From the NCBI RefSeq assembly GCF_007970465.1, contig NZ_CP042429.1, positions 1,054,001 to 1,118,000 of the forward strand: a DNA stretch of 64,000 nt, given 5' to 3'. Origin of the DNA: Corynebacterium nuruki S6-4. Lineage in GTDB: Bacteria; Actinomycetota; Actinomycetes; Mycobacteriales; Mycobacteriaceae. Below the pieces are notes generated by a model, which saw nothing but the letters and a program-made list of their open reading frames with translations, ran no database searches and had not been told where the DNA came from. A program made the translations under genes and the position numbers. Positions 32,353 to 40,775 of this stretch are shown here, piece by piece (the stretch's first letter is position 1; each line of letters starts with the position of its first letter).

Positions 32353-33204
32353 TCACTTCTTCAGGTCGTCCGGGACGAACCAGTAGTTACCCTCGTTGCG
32401 GCCCTTGAGGTAGTCGGCGAACTCGTCGGACCGGTAGGCGTCGGTGACGGCCTTCGCCCAGTCGGAGTCCACCTGGTCCTGCTGGGTGACGGCGACGAGG
32501 ATGAGGTCGGGCAGCAGCTCCTCCTGGAGCAGTTCGAGCTTCTGGTCCACCCCGGAGGCGTAGGCCATCGAGCCGGGGATGACGGCCCAGTCGACGTCGT
32601 CGAGCCCGCGGGGGATGAACGCGGAGTCCATGGTGCGGATGTCCAGGTTGTGGGGGTTGTCGGCGATGTCCTGCATCCGGATGGAGGTTTCGTCGGTGCC
32701 CGGCTTGACGGTGATCCAGCCGGCCTGCTTCAGCAGGCGCAGGGCACGGGAGGTGTTGGAGGCGTCCTCGGGGACCGAGACACTCTGCCCGTCGGCGATC
32801 TCCTTGAGGTCCTTGTGCTTCGAGGAGTACAGGCCCGAGGGGACGGTGGGAATCTGGGTGAGCGAGGCGAGGTCCGCGCCGGTCTCCTTGTTGAAGTTCT
32901 TCATGTAGGCCGTGTGCTGGTCGACGTTGAGGTCGGCGGTGTTCTCCTGTAGGGCGGTATCGGCCTGCTGCAGTTCGGTGAAGTCCTTGATCTCGACCTT
33001 GTAGCCGTCCTTCTCCAGGATCGGCTGCACGCCCTGCTGGAACAGTTCGCTGTACGGTCCCGGTGACGTGGCGACCCGGATCGTGTCATCGGACTTGCCG
33101 GTGCCGTCGTCCGCGCAGGCGGCGAGGCCGGCGACGATACCGGCGGACGCCGTGACGGCCGCGATGGCGCGCAGTGCACGGGAGTGGTGCGTGAAGATGG
33201 TCAT
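32353..33204 (-). CDS. MetQ/NlpA family substrate-binding lipoprotein (orphan)
   Basis: A 283-residue solute-binding protein anchored by a lipobox (VAGLAACADD, lipidated Cys near 30) after a positively charged, hydrophobic signal peptide. The body shows the MetQ/NlpA features GPYSELFQQGVQPILEKDGY, ENTADLNVDQHTAYMKNFN and SVPEDASNTSRALRLL. MetQ proteins deliver D/L-methionine or short peptides to MetNI transporters, but no metN or metI gene is in the neighbourhood. ATG 33204 has AGAGGAGA upstream; the frame is open 17 codons earlier without signal-peptide character. It is followed directly by an M20 peptidase gene. Confidence 0.9.
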   Translation of the reverse strand: MTIFTHHSRALRAIAAVTASAGIVAGLAACADDGTGKSDDTIRVATSPGPYSELFQQGVQPILEKDGYKVEIKDFTELQQADTALQENTADLNVDQHTAYMKNFNKETGADLASLTQIPTVPSGLYSSKHKDLKEIADGQSVSVPEDASNTSRALRLLKQAGWITVKPGTDETSIRMQDIADNPHNLDIRTMDSAFIPRGLDDVDWAVIPGSMAYASGVDQKLELLQEELLPDLILVAVTQQDQVDSDWAKAVTDAYRSDEFADYLKGRNEGNYWFVPDDLKK

Positions 33205-33264
33205 GGTGGGTTCTCCTCTGGACGTCTGACACAGTCTCCCCCGAGAATAGACCAACCTGTCTGT

Positions 33265-34059
33265 CTAGCGAAGTCGGCGGAACACCCCCTCCGGATCATC
33301 GGTCGTGATCTGGTCGACCCGCAGATCCAGTAGCCGCTCCAGCAGCGGCACCGTCGCCTCATCGGCGGTCGGCACCGTGTAGGCGTCCACCGCCATGCCC
33401 CCGGCATGGAAGGCCGCGACGATGTCGCTGCCGGCATCGGCCGCACCGGTGACCACCCGGTGGTCCAGATAGACGGTCGTCGCATCCGGCGCCGCCGCCA
33501 CCGTCGAAGCGACGAAGCCCGGGACGTCCCCGGTCCGGCGGAGCTCCCGGATGCGGCCACGTGTGCACGGGTCGGTGCCGACCGCGGCCCCGGGCAGAGT
33601 GTCGGCAAAGACGGCGACCGCGGCCGGGTCACCGGCCGACAGGATGACCGCCGGCCCCAGCTCCCCCAGCGCCACCCGGACCGTCTCCCGGGACCGCGCG
33701 GTCATCCGGCGGCGCAGCACTGTCCCGGAATCCTTGATGTCCAGCTGCAGCACCGCGCCGGTGCCGGAGAGAGCGGCCAGGTCAGCGAGGGCAGCGAGGT
33801 CTGCGAGGTCAGCGAGGGTGCCGACCGGGCCGGACTCCGGACGCCACCAGCGGCGCGGATCATGCCGGATCTCCACCGTGCCGTCCCGGCGGACCCGCAC
33901 ATCGATCTCCACACTCGCCCCGGCGGCGAGCCCCTCCCGGATCCGTGCGACAGTGAACGGCTCATCGGTGAGCCGGCGCCGCGCCCGGTGCCACTTCAGC
34001 CGGGTACGGTGCCCGTCGCGCACGATGTCGGGGAACGGTTCAGGACGGGTTCCGGTCAT
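33265..34059 (-). CDS. Glycerophosphodiester phosphodiesterase-like protein
   Basis: A 264-residue TIM-barrel protein. KWHRARRRLTDEPFTVARI, AGASVEIDVRVRRDGTVEI and RHDP match the GDPD active-site pattern HR...(E)(D)V...DGxxVxxHDP, with His as acid-base and Glu/Asp as metal ligands. The ending RVDQITTDDPEGVFRRL matches the C-terminal GDPD signature GVDGIxTDxP. The usual N-terminal HRG is changed to HRA, so full activity is uncertain. A low-complexity stretch of Leu/Ala/Asp repeats (LADLADLAALADLAAL) is in the middle. It is divergent, across only 29 bp, from the lipase-maturation-factor-like gene, with which it might share a lipid-related role. Confidence 0.75.
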   Translation of the reverse strand: MTGTRPEPFPDIVRDGHRTRLKWHRARRRLTDEPFTVARIREGLAAGASVEIDVRVRRDGTVEIRHDPRRWWRPESGPVGTLADLADLAALADLAALSGTGAVLQLDIKDSGTVLRRRMTARSRETVRVALGELGPAVILSAGDPAAVAVFADTLPGAAVGTDPCTRGRIRELRRTGDVPGFVASTVAAAPDATTVYLDHRVVTGAADAGSDIVAAFHAGGMAVDAYTVPTADEATVPLLERLLDLRVDQITTDDPEGVFRRLR

Positions 34060-34065
34060 GCCCGC

Positions 34066-34081
34066 ATTATCCGCCTACCCT
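34066..34081. promoter_or_regulatory. Face-to-face leaderless promoters in a 29-bp intergenic gap
   Basis: On the minus strand GATAAT (34071-34066) lies 6 bases before the GDPD-like ATG. On the plus strand TACCCT (34076-34081) lies 7 bases before ATG 34089. Each gene's -35 region would fall inside the other's coding sequence, and the two RNA polymerase footprints overlap, so only one promoter can be used at a time. Confidence 0.5.
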
Positions 34082-34088
34082 GGGACCC

Positions 34089-35561
34089 ATGAACGGTTTC
34101 GCCGCCGTGGATTTCGAGGTCGCGCGCCAGGTGCTGCAGCGGGGCATCGCGGTGCTGTTCCTCATCGGATTCATCTCCACGCTCAACCAGTTCCGACCGC
34201 TGGCGGGCGAGCACGGTCTGCTCCCCGCCCCCGGGTTCCTCCGCCGGGCACGACGGATCGAGGCGGCGTCCGGGCGGAAGATCCTGCGCCCCACCGTCTT
34301 CCGGTGGATCCGCTACACCGACCGGCGCCTGGTCATCCTGTGCACCACCGGCATCGTCCTCGCCGCCCTGCTGGTCACCGGCCTGCCGCAGGCCGGGCCA
34401 CCCTGGGTGCCGATGCTGTGTTTCCTGGCTCTGTGGGCCGGGTACATGTCGGTGACGAGTATCGGCCAGACGTTCTACGGGTTCGGCTGGGAGATGCTGC
34501 TGTGCGAGGCCGGGTTCCTCGCCGCCTTCCTCGGCTCCGCCTCCCAGCCGCCGCCGACGGTCATCATCGTCCTGTTCTGGTGGCTGCTGTTCCGGCTGGA
34601 GTTCGGTGCCGGGATGATCAAGATCCGCGGCGGGCGGGAATGGCGCGACCTCACCGCCCTGATGTACCACCACGAGACCCAGCCGATGCCCGGGCCGTTC
34701 AGCAGGACCGCGCACCTGCTGCCCCGCTGGTTCCACCGCGGTGAGGTCATCGGCAACCACATCACGCAGCTCGGGGTGACGTGGCTGCTGTTCGTCCCGG
34801 TGCTGTCCCTGGTGACGGACGCCGCCTGGCCGCTGCTCGTCGGCGCGGGCGCGGCGGCGGTCATGGTCCTCACCCAGCTGTGGCTGGTGCTCACGGGCAA
34901 CTTCGCGTGGCTGAACTGGGCGACGATCGTCCTGGCGTTTTCCGCGGCGGGGATCCCGCACTCCGGGACGCCGGACGCCACGCTCCCGGTGTGGTGGACC
35001 GTCCTCACCACCGTGGTCTTCGTCGGCTATGTCGTGGCCAGCTGGCCGGCGGCGCGCAACCTCGCGGCGAAGAACCAGGTGATGAACGGGGCCTTCAACC
35101 GGCTGCAGCTCGCCAACGCCTACGGCGCCTTCGGCACGGTGACGAAGACCCGCACCGAGTACGTCATCGAGGGCACCACTGCGGCCGACCCCGGCGAGGA
35201 CGACTGGCGGGAGTACGGCTTCAAGGGCAAGCCCGGTGACGTGTCCCGCCGGCCCCGGCAGTTCGCCCCCTACCACCTGCGGCTCGACTGGATGATGTGG
35301 TTCCTGCCGCTGGGTGGCCGCCTCGACAGCTGGTTCGTCGTCCTGCTGCGCCGACTGCTGGCCGCGGACGCCCCGACGCTGAAACTCCTGGACTCCGACC
35401 CCTTCGACGGCGCTCCACCGCGGCTGGTGCGGGTGGTGTCCTACCGGTACCGCTTCGCCGACCGTGCGCAGTTCCGGGCCACCGGGCAGCGATGGATCCG
35501 CGATCGGCGGTATGTTCTGGTACCGGGACTGGCCGCCGAGGATCTGGACACCGGGCGGTAG
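34089..35561 (+). CDS. Lipase maturation factor family membrane protein (LMF1-like)
   Basis: A 490-residue polytopic membrane protein. About eight hydrophobic segments cover residues 20-340, with ALWAGYMSVTSIGQTFYGFG, WEMLLCEAGFLAAFL and LFRLEFGAGMIKIRGG highly typical of LMF1/LMF2. The soluble C-terminal domain contains NAYGAFGTVTKTRTEYVIEGT and PRQFAPYHLRLDWMMWF, the family's most conserved blocks. In animals LMF1 helps fold secreted lipases in the ER; bacterial homologues are widespread in actinobacteria without known function. An export-related folding role for secreted lipases is a guess. The start is fixed by the -10 box TACCCT 7 bases upstream. Confidence 0.87.
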   Translation: MNGFAAVDFEVARQVLQRGIAVLFLIGFISTLNQFRPLAGEHGLLPAPGFLRRARRIEAASGRKILRPTVFRWIRYTDRRLVILCTTGIVLAALLVTGLPQAGPPWVPMLCFLALWAGYMSVTSIGQTFYGFGWEMLLCEAGFLAAFLGSASQPPPTVIIVLFWWLLFRLEFGAGMIKIRGGREWRDLTALMYHHETQPMPGPFSRTAHLLPRWFHRGEVIGNHITQLGVTWLLFVPVLSLVTDAAWPLLVGAGAAAVMVLTQLWLVLTGNFAWLNWATIVLAFSAAGIPHSGTPDATLPVWWTVLTTVVFVGYVVASWPAARNLAAKNQVMNGAFNRLQLANAYGAFGTVTKTRTEYVIEGTTAADPGEDDWREYGFKGKPGDVSRRPRQFAPYHLRLDWMMWFLPLGGRLDSWFVVLLRRLLAADAPTLKLLDSDPFDGAPPRLVRVVSYRYRFADRAQFRATGQRWIRDRRYVLVPGLAAEDLDTGR

Positions 35562-35866
35562 ACCGGGCGGGCCCGACGCTGACCCCGGTGTTCACGGAGG
35601 TCCGTGGAGGTCCGTGAAGGTCCGTGGAACGAACCGACAGGATGATTTTCCGGTCCCCGGACAGCACCTGGGTTCGCGACCCCGACCGCCCCGGGACCCG
35701 ACCGACCCCTGGGTTCGGAAAGTCGACACCCTCGCCGACCGGGCACAGGCTCAAGTTCGGGCACAGACACCGGCACAGCTTCGGGCTCAGGCTCAGCGGG
35801 GACGCCGTGTGGGGAACACTCCCTGAGAAGACCGCACCTGTCCGGTGGGCATGACACAGTGCGGGC
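35562..35866. repeat. Intergenic repeat cluster, including a tandem 10-mer and dispersed element copy 1 (35626-35676)
   Basis: No gene is convincing in this 305-bp gap. GGAGGTCCGT is repeated three times in tandem (35596-35625; third copy starts GAAGG). It runs into an element with ends GGAACGAACC (35626-35635) and ACAGCACCTGGGTTCG (35661-35676); a further CCTGGGTTCGG is at 35708-35718. The two end sequences recur in reverse orientation at 61422-61476. A later stretch (about 35747-35800) repeats variants of GGCTCAAGTTCGGGCACAG. Confidence 0.6.
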
Positions 35867-36166
35867 ATGACGTTGCTTCTCAGTTTCCTCCTCGCCGTCC
35901 TCGTCGCGCTCCTGCTGCTCATCCTCCGCGAGAGCACCCGGGCGCGGCGCCGCCGGACCTGGTGGAACACCTACCGGACCGCGGAACGCCAGCTCCGCTC
36001 CGACAATGCGGCGACACGGGAGTGCGGCGTCCTGCTGCTCGGGGAGCTGACCCGCACCGCCGTCACGGCCGAGGACGTCCGGATGGCCGAGGTACTCGCC
36101 GACGTGTACGGCACCGGTCGTCCCCCGCGTACCCCGCGAACCCCGGCAGATCCCGCCGCCCGGTGA
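35867..36166 (+). CDS. Small single-pass membrane protein of unknown function
   Basis: A 99-residue protein: one strongly hydrophobic N-terminal helix (LLLSFLLAVLVALLLLIL), a basic stop-transfer stretch (RESTRARRRR), then a short charged cytoplasmic domain with RTAERQLRSDNAATRECGVLLLGEL and a Pro/Arg-rich tail. The helical ATRECGVLLLGEL segment resembles short HEAT- or pentapeptide-like regulatory helices, but no family can be named. Codon use is like its neighbours, which supports it as a real gene. It is convergent with the frameshifted gntP gene. Confidence 0.6.
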   Translation: MTLLLSFLLAVLVALLLLILRESTRARRRRTWWNTYRTAERQLRSDNAATRECGVLLLGELTRTAVTAEDVRMAEVLADVYGTGRPPRTPRTPADPAAR

Positions 36167-36205
36167 CAGCCCGACCGCGGCACTGCAGCGGGCGGACCGG
36201 TCGGG

Positions 36206-37664
36206 CTACACGAACAGCGAGAGGAACAGGGCCATGACCAGGCCGACAACCGAGACAATGGTCTCCGCCGCCATGTGCGTCTTCGTCGCCTGCCCCAGAG
36301 TCATCCCGAAAGACTCCTTGATGAACCAGAACCCGGCATGGTTCACCCAGTTCAGGCCGAGGGACCCCGACCCGGTGGCGATCACCACCAGCGAGACGAG
36401 GACCGGGTCGGCGCCGGCAAGCAGCGGCGCGAGAATCCCCGTCGCACTGACGATCCCGACGGTCGAGGACCCGGTGCAGAACGCCAGCACCAGCCCGATG
36501 AGCCAGCCCAGCAGGATCTCGTTGATGTGCAGGTCACCGAGCAGGTCGACGACCGCCGTGTCGATCCCGCTCGCGGTGAGCACCTGGTTGAACATGCCGC
36601 CCCCGGCGATGATCAGCGCCACCCCGGCCACCGACCCCAGGGAGGCCTTGAAGGAGCTCTTCACGTCCGCACCGCTCATCCCGCTGACATGGGACAGCAG
36701 TGCGCCGGCGACGAGGACGGCGACGAGCATCGCCACGACCGGGTGGCCGAGCAGGTGGGCCGGGGTCGCCACCGCGGCGTCCGGCGCGAAGACGTCGACG
36801 AGGGCGGAGAACAGGGTGAGCACCACCGGGACAAGGACGCACACGAAGGCGGTCCAGGTCGGCACCGGACGCAGCTCCGTCCCCGATTCCTTCCCGTGCC
36901 GGTGCGGCACCGGGACGGTGACCGGCGACCCGGAGCGCGCCGCCCACCGCCGCTCCTCGACCTCACCCGGGGTGGAGCCGGTGAACTGCCGGACCAGGCC
37001 GTCGGAGGGTTCCAGCCGGAACCGGGAGACCACGAGCCGGGCGTACACCGGACCGGCGAGGATCACCGCCGGAATCGCACAGATCAGGCCGAGCCCGAGC
37101 GTGAGACCGATGTCGGCGTCCAACGCGTTGACCGCGATCATCGGGTCCGGGTGCGGCGGCAGCATCGCGTGCAGGCAGGACAGCGCGGCGACCGCGGGAA
37201 TGAGGATCTGCAGGTACCAGGTCTTCGGCCGGCCCGCCGCCACGTCGAGGCGCAGCGCGACAGCGTAGATCACCGGCATGAGCATCACCAGGCCGACGTC
37301 GAAGAACATCGGGATGGCCACCAGGAACGCCACCGCCGACATCACCCACGGGGCACTGCGCGGTGAGCTGAGCCGGACCACCAGATCGGCGATGCGGCTG
37401 ACCGCCCCCCGAGTCGGCGAGCAGCCGGCCGAGCATCGCACCGAGGAAGACGACGATCCCCGTCTGCCCCAGTGTGCTTCCCGCCCCGTCGACCAGTGTG
37501 GTGGGGATGTCCTCGGCCGGCAGGCGGGAGGCCACGGCGGCGACGAGCGACGCGGCGGCGAGCGCCAGGAACGGGTGCATCTTCGTCCGCCCGTTGATCA
37601 GGACGACCAGCAGGACAATCGAGACGGCGAGCACACCGAGCAGATACCCGGGATTTTCAACCAT
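36206..37664 (-). pseudogene. GntP-family gluconate/hydroxy-acid permease with a frameshift
   Basis: Two frames together match a GntP permease of about 485 residues. The N-terminal part (start ATG 37664, VENPGYLLGVLAVSIVLLVV to FLGAMLGRLLADSG) is in one frame. The rest, from AVSRIADLVVRLSSPR, is in another. The break is in a run of six C on the plus strand (37405-37410); removing one base restores ADSGAVSRIADL, which aligns with ADSGAVGRIADL of the intact paralogue at 42434-43891. It may be a true pseudogene, a phase-variable homopolymer or a sequencing error. It is the third gene of a mmsA-aminotransferase-gntP set, so its substrate may belong to that pathway. Confidence 0.85.
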
Positions 37665-37690
37665 GTCGGCAGGGTACCCGGCCGCGGCCC

Positions 37691-39106
37691 TCAGACCGCG
37701 TACCGGTCGAGCTCCCCGAGCGCCGCGTCGATGACGTCGAGACCGCGCACGAGGTCCTCCTCGGAGATGACCAGCGGCGGGCCGATGTGCACACCGTTGA
37801 AGTGGGTCCACGGCCACACGCCGCCGGCCTGGCACAGCCGGGTGAACTCCGCCATCGGGGTGTTGGACTCCCCCGCGGCGTTGAACGGCACCAGCGGCTC
37901 GCGGGTCTGTGCGTCCTTCACCAGTTCGACGGCCCAGAACAGGCCGAGGCCACGGACGTCCCCGACGACGGCGTGCTTCTCCTTCATCGCCGCCAGCCGC
38001 GGCGCCACGACGCGTTCGCCGAGGTCGCGGACGCGTTCGAGGATGCCCTCGTCGACGAAGGTCTTCATCGACTCGACGGCGACCGCGCACGCCAGCGGGT
38101 GTCCGGAGTAGGTCAGCCCGCCGCCGAAGGACCGGTGGGCGTAGAAGTCCCGGATCGCGTCCGAGACGACCACGCCGCCGAGCGGGACGTAGCCGGAGTT
38201 CACGCCCTTGGCGAAGGTGATGAGGTCGGGTTCGATGTCCCAGTTGTCCACCGCGAACCACTGGCCGGTGCGTCCGAAACCGGCCATGACCTCGTCGGCG
38301 ATGTACATGATGCCGTATTTCGTGCACAGCTCCCGCACGCCGACGAGGAAACCGGGCGGCGGCACGAGGATGCCGTTGGTGCCCACGACGGTCTCCAGGA
38401 TGACCGCGGCGATCGTGTCCGGGCCTTCCAGGATGATCTGCTGTTCCAGGGCGTTGAGGGCGGACGCCGTCTCGGCCTCCGCGGTCTCCGCGTTCCACAC
38501 CGAGCGGTACAGGTACGGGCCGAAGAAGTGCACGACGGAGGAGTCGCCGGGTTCATTGGACCAGCGGCGCGGGTCGCCGGTCAGGCTGATCGCCGTGGCG
38601 GTCGCCCCGTGGTACGAGCGGTAGGCGCTCATCACCTTGCGGCGTCCGGTGACGGCGCGGGCCATGCGCACGGCGTTCTCGTTGGCGTCCGCGCCGCCGT
38701 TAGTGAAGAAGACATGGTTGAGGTTCCCCGGGGCGACCTGCGCGATCATGGTGGCGAGCTGGGAGCGGACATCGTTGGCGAAGGCCGGGGCGATGGTGGG
38801 CAGGGTCTCCGCCTGGTCCTTGATCGCCCGGATGAGCCGCGGGTGGCGGTGGCCGAGGTTGACGTAGACGAGCTGGGATCCGAAGTCGAGGTACTCGTTG
38901 CCCTCGTAGTCGGTGAAGGAGGCGCCGTCGCCGGTGGCGACGGGCAGCGGGTCGATCTCGTCCTGGGCGGACCAGGAGTGGAAGACGTGGGCGCGGTCGA
39001 GGTCGCTGACCTCGGCGGCGGTGGTGGGACGCTGCGGGAAGACGGTGTCGGACCGGGCGGACGCCCCGGGTGTCGCAGCGGTGGACGCAGCGGTGGAGGT
39101 GGTCAT
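37691..39106 (-). CDS. Class III omega-aminotransferase (beta-alanine/taurine:pyruvate type)
   Basis: A 471-residue PLP enzyme. FFTNGGADANENAVRMAR and SAYRSYHGATATAISLTGDPRRW are group signatures. The PLP-phosphate and ring contacts are in MYIADEVMAGFGRTGQWFA, and the Schiff-base Lys is in LITFAKGVNSGYVPLGG. GGGLTYSGHPLACAVAVES follows, then the C-terminal HIGPPLVISEEDL. Such enzymes move the amino group of beta-alanine, taurine, GABA or similar omega-amines to pyruvate or 2-oxoglutarate. Coupled to the upstream semialdehyde dehydrogenase gene (60 bp gap), beta-alanine to malonate semialdehyde is the most likely reaction. About 35 N-terminal residues are Ala/Thr/Ser rich and not conserved. 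Confidence 0.85.
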   Translation of the reverse strand: MTTSTAASTAATPGASARSDTVFPQRPTTAAEVSDLDRAHVFHSWSAQDEIDPLPVATGDGASFTDYEGNEYLDFGSQLVYVNLGHRHPRLIRAIKDQAETLPTIAPAFANDVRSQLATMIAQVAPGNLNHVFFTNGGADANENAVRMARAVTGRRKVMSAYRSYHGATATAISLTGDPRRWSNEPGDSSVVHFFGPYLYRSVWNAETAEAETASALNALEQQIILEGPDTIAAVILETVVGTNGILVPPPGFLVGVRELCTKYGIMYIADEVMAGFGRTGQWFAVDNWDIEPDLITFAKGVNSGYVPLGGVVVSDAIRDFYAHRSFGGGLTYSGHPLACAVAVESMKTFVDEGILERVRDLGERVVAPRLAAMKEKHAVVGDVRGLGLFWAVELVKDAQTREPLVPFNAAGESNTPMAEFTRLCQAGGVWPWTHFNGVHIGPPLVISEEDLVRGLDVIDAALGELDRYAV

Positions 39107-39166
39107 GGCAGTGCTCCTTGGTCGGGTCAGTTCGGGTGAGTACCGGTCAGGTCGGGTCGGTACGGG

Positions 39167-40678
39167 TCAGTTGGTGGGGAATCCCATGGTGATCTGCGAT
39201 TCACTCGGCAGCGGCCAGCGTTCGGTGACGACCTTGCGGCGGGTGTAGAAGTTGAACGACTCGGGGCCGTACATGTGCGTGTCGCCGAACAGCGAGTCCT
39301 TCCACCCGCCGAAGGAGAATGCGCCGATCGGCACCGGGATCGGCACGTTGACCCCCACCATCCCGACCTCGATGTCGAAGGTGAAGGACCGGGCGGCCCG
39401 GCCGTCGCGGGTGAAGATCGCCGTACCGTTGGCGAACCGGCAGTTGTTGATCAGCTCCACCGCCTCGTCGTAGGTCTCCACCCGCACGACCGACAGGACC
39501 GGGCCGAAGATCTCCTCGTCGTAGACCCGCATCCCCGGGCGCACGTGGTCCAGCAGGGTCGGGCCGGTGAAGAAGCCCTGCTCCGGCAGGTCGGTGCCGT
39601 GGCCGGCCCGGCCGTCGACGACGACGGTCGCGCCCTCCCCGGCGGCGCCGGCGACATAGCCTTCGATCCGGTCCTTCGCCTCGGCGGTGATCACCGGGCC
39701 CATGTCCGCCCCGGCGGTCGCACCGTCGGCGACGGTGAGGTCCGTCATCCGGGAGCTGACCTTGGCGACCAGGTCGTCGGCGATGTCCCCGACGGCGACG
39801 ACGACGGAGACGGCCATGCAGCGTTCCCCGGCGGCCCCGTAGCCGGCGGAGACCGCGGCGTCGGCGGCGGCGTCGAGGTCGGCGTCGGGCATGACGACCA
39901 TGTGGTTCTTCGCCCCGCCGAGGGCCTGGACGCGCTTCCCGTTGGCGGCGGCGGTGGTGTAGATGTGCCGGGCGATCGGGGTGGAGCCGACGAAGCTGAC
40001 GGCCTTGATGCGGGGTTCGTCGAGGATCCGGTCGACGGTGTCCTTGTCGCCGTTGACGACGTTGAGTACCCCGTCGGGCAGGCCGGCCTCGCGGAAGGCT
40101 TCGGCCAGCCACAGGGCGGCCGAGGGGACTTTTTCGCTGGGCTTGAGGATGACGGTGTTGCCGGCGGCGATGGCGGTGGTGACCATCCACAGCGGGACCA
40201 TGGCGGGGAAGTTGAACGGGGTGATGCAGGCGACCACGCCGACGGGCTGGCGCAGTTGGGTGACGTCGACGCCGGTGGAGGCCTGTTCGAGGGTTTCGCC
40301 TTTCATGTGGTGGACCAGGCCGGCGCAGAATTCGACGTTCTCGAGGCCGCGGGTGATCTCGCCGTCGGCGTCGTCGAGGACCTTGCCGTGTTCGGCGGTG
40401 ATGATCGCGGCGAGTTCGCCGCGGCGGGCGGTGATGATCTGGCGGAGGTTGAACATGATGTTCGCGCGCTTGGCCATGCCGGTGGACCGCCAGGCGGGGG
40501 CGGCGGTTTCGGCGGCGTCGACGGCGGCGGTGAGGGTGGCGGCGTCGGCGAGGGGGACCTGGCCGGTCTGGACGCCGGTGGCGGGGTTGTACACCGGGCT
40601 GGTGCGGTCACCTGCGGTGGAGGCGTCCCCACCGATGAAATGGTGGAGCGTCGCAATGTTGTCGAGGGTGCTGGTCAT
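39167..40678 (-). CDS. mmsA: CoA-acylating methylmalonate/malonate-semialdehyde dehydrogenase
   Basis: A 503-residue aldehyde dehydrogenase of the CoA-acylating MmsA/IolA type. It converts malonate semialdehyde or methylmalonate semialdehyde to acetyl-CoA or propionyl-CoA with NAD. Characteristic features are HFIGGDASTAG at the start, CITPFNFPAMVPLWM, QALGGAKNHMVVMPDADLD, the catalytic Cys in AAGERCMAVSVVV, and NVPIPVPIGAFSFGGWKDS. RBS GAAGGA precedes the ATG. It heads the leftward operon with the aminotransferase and GntP permease, and is divergent from a PucR-type regulator across 97 bp. The set fits beta-alanine (pyrimidine breakdown) use; valine or inositol breakdown is an alternative. 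Confidence 0.9.
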   Translation of the reverse strand: MTSTLDNIATLHHFIGGDASTAGDRTSPVYNPATGVQTGQVPLADAATLTAAVDAAETAAPAWRSTGMAKRANIMFNLRQIITARRGELAAIITAEHGKVLDDADGEITRGLENVEFCAGLVHHMKGETLEQASTGVDVTQLRQPVGVVACITPFNFPAMVPLWMVTTAIAAGNTVILKPSEKVPSAALWLAEAFREAGLPDGVLNVVNGDKDTVDRILDEPRIKAVSFVGSTPIARHIYTTAAANGKRVQALGGAKNHMVVMPDADLDAAADAAVSAGYGAAGERCMAVSVVVAVGDIADDLVAKVSSRMTDLTVADGATAGADMGPVITAEAKDRIEGYVAGAAGEGATVVVDGRAGHGTDLPEQGFFTGPTLLDHVRPGMRVYDEEIFGPVLSVVRVETYDEAVELINNCRFANGTAIFTRDGRAARSFTFDIEVGMVGVNVPIPVPIGAFSFGGWKDSLFGDTHMYGPESFNFYTRRKVVTERWPLPSESQITMGFPTN

Positions 40679-40775
40679 GTCACGTCCTTCGGGTCTGGTC
40701 CGACAGTGGTTTCACCAGGGACACTACGGGTGGTTCGGTCGGCCGTCGGGTGCCGGAGTGTGGCACAGTTGACCT

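Noticed and set aside
36963..38498. 511-codon minus-strand frame overlapping the aminotransferase and GntP genes
   Set aside because: Only its middle section (from about 37664 to 37411) is real, encoding the N-terminus of the frameshifted permease; the first half is an out-of-frame reading of the aminotransferase gene.
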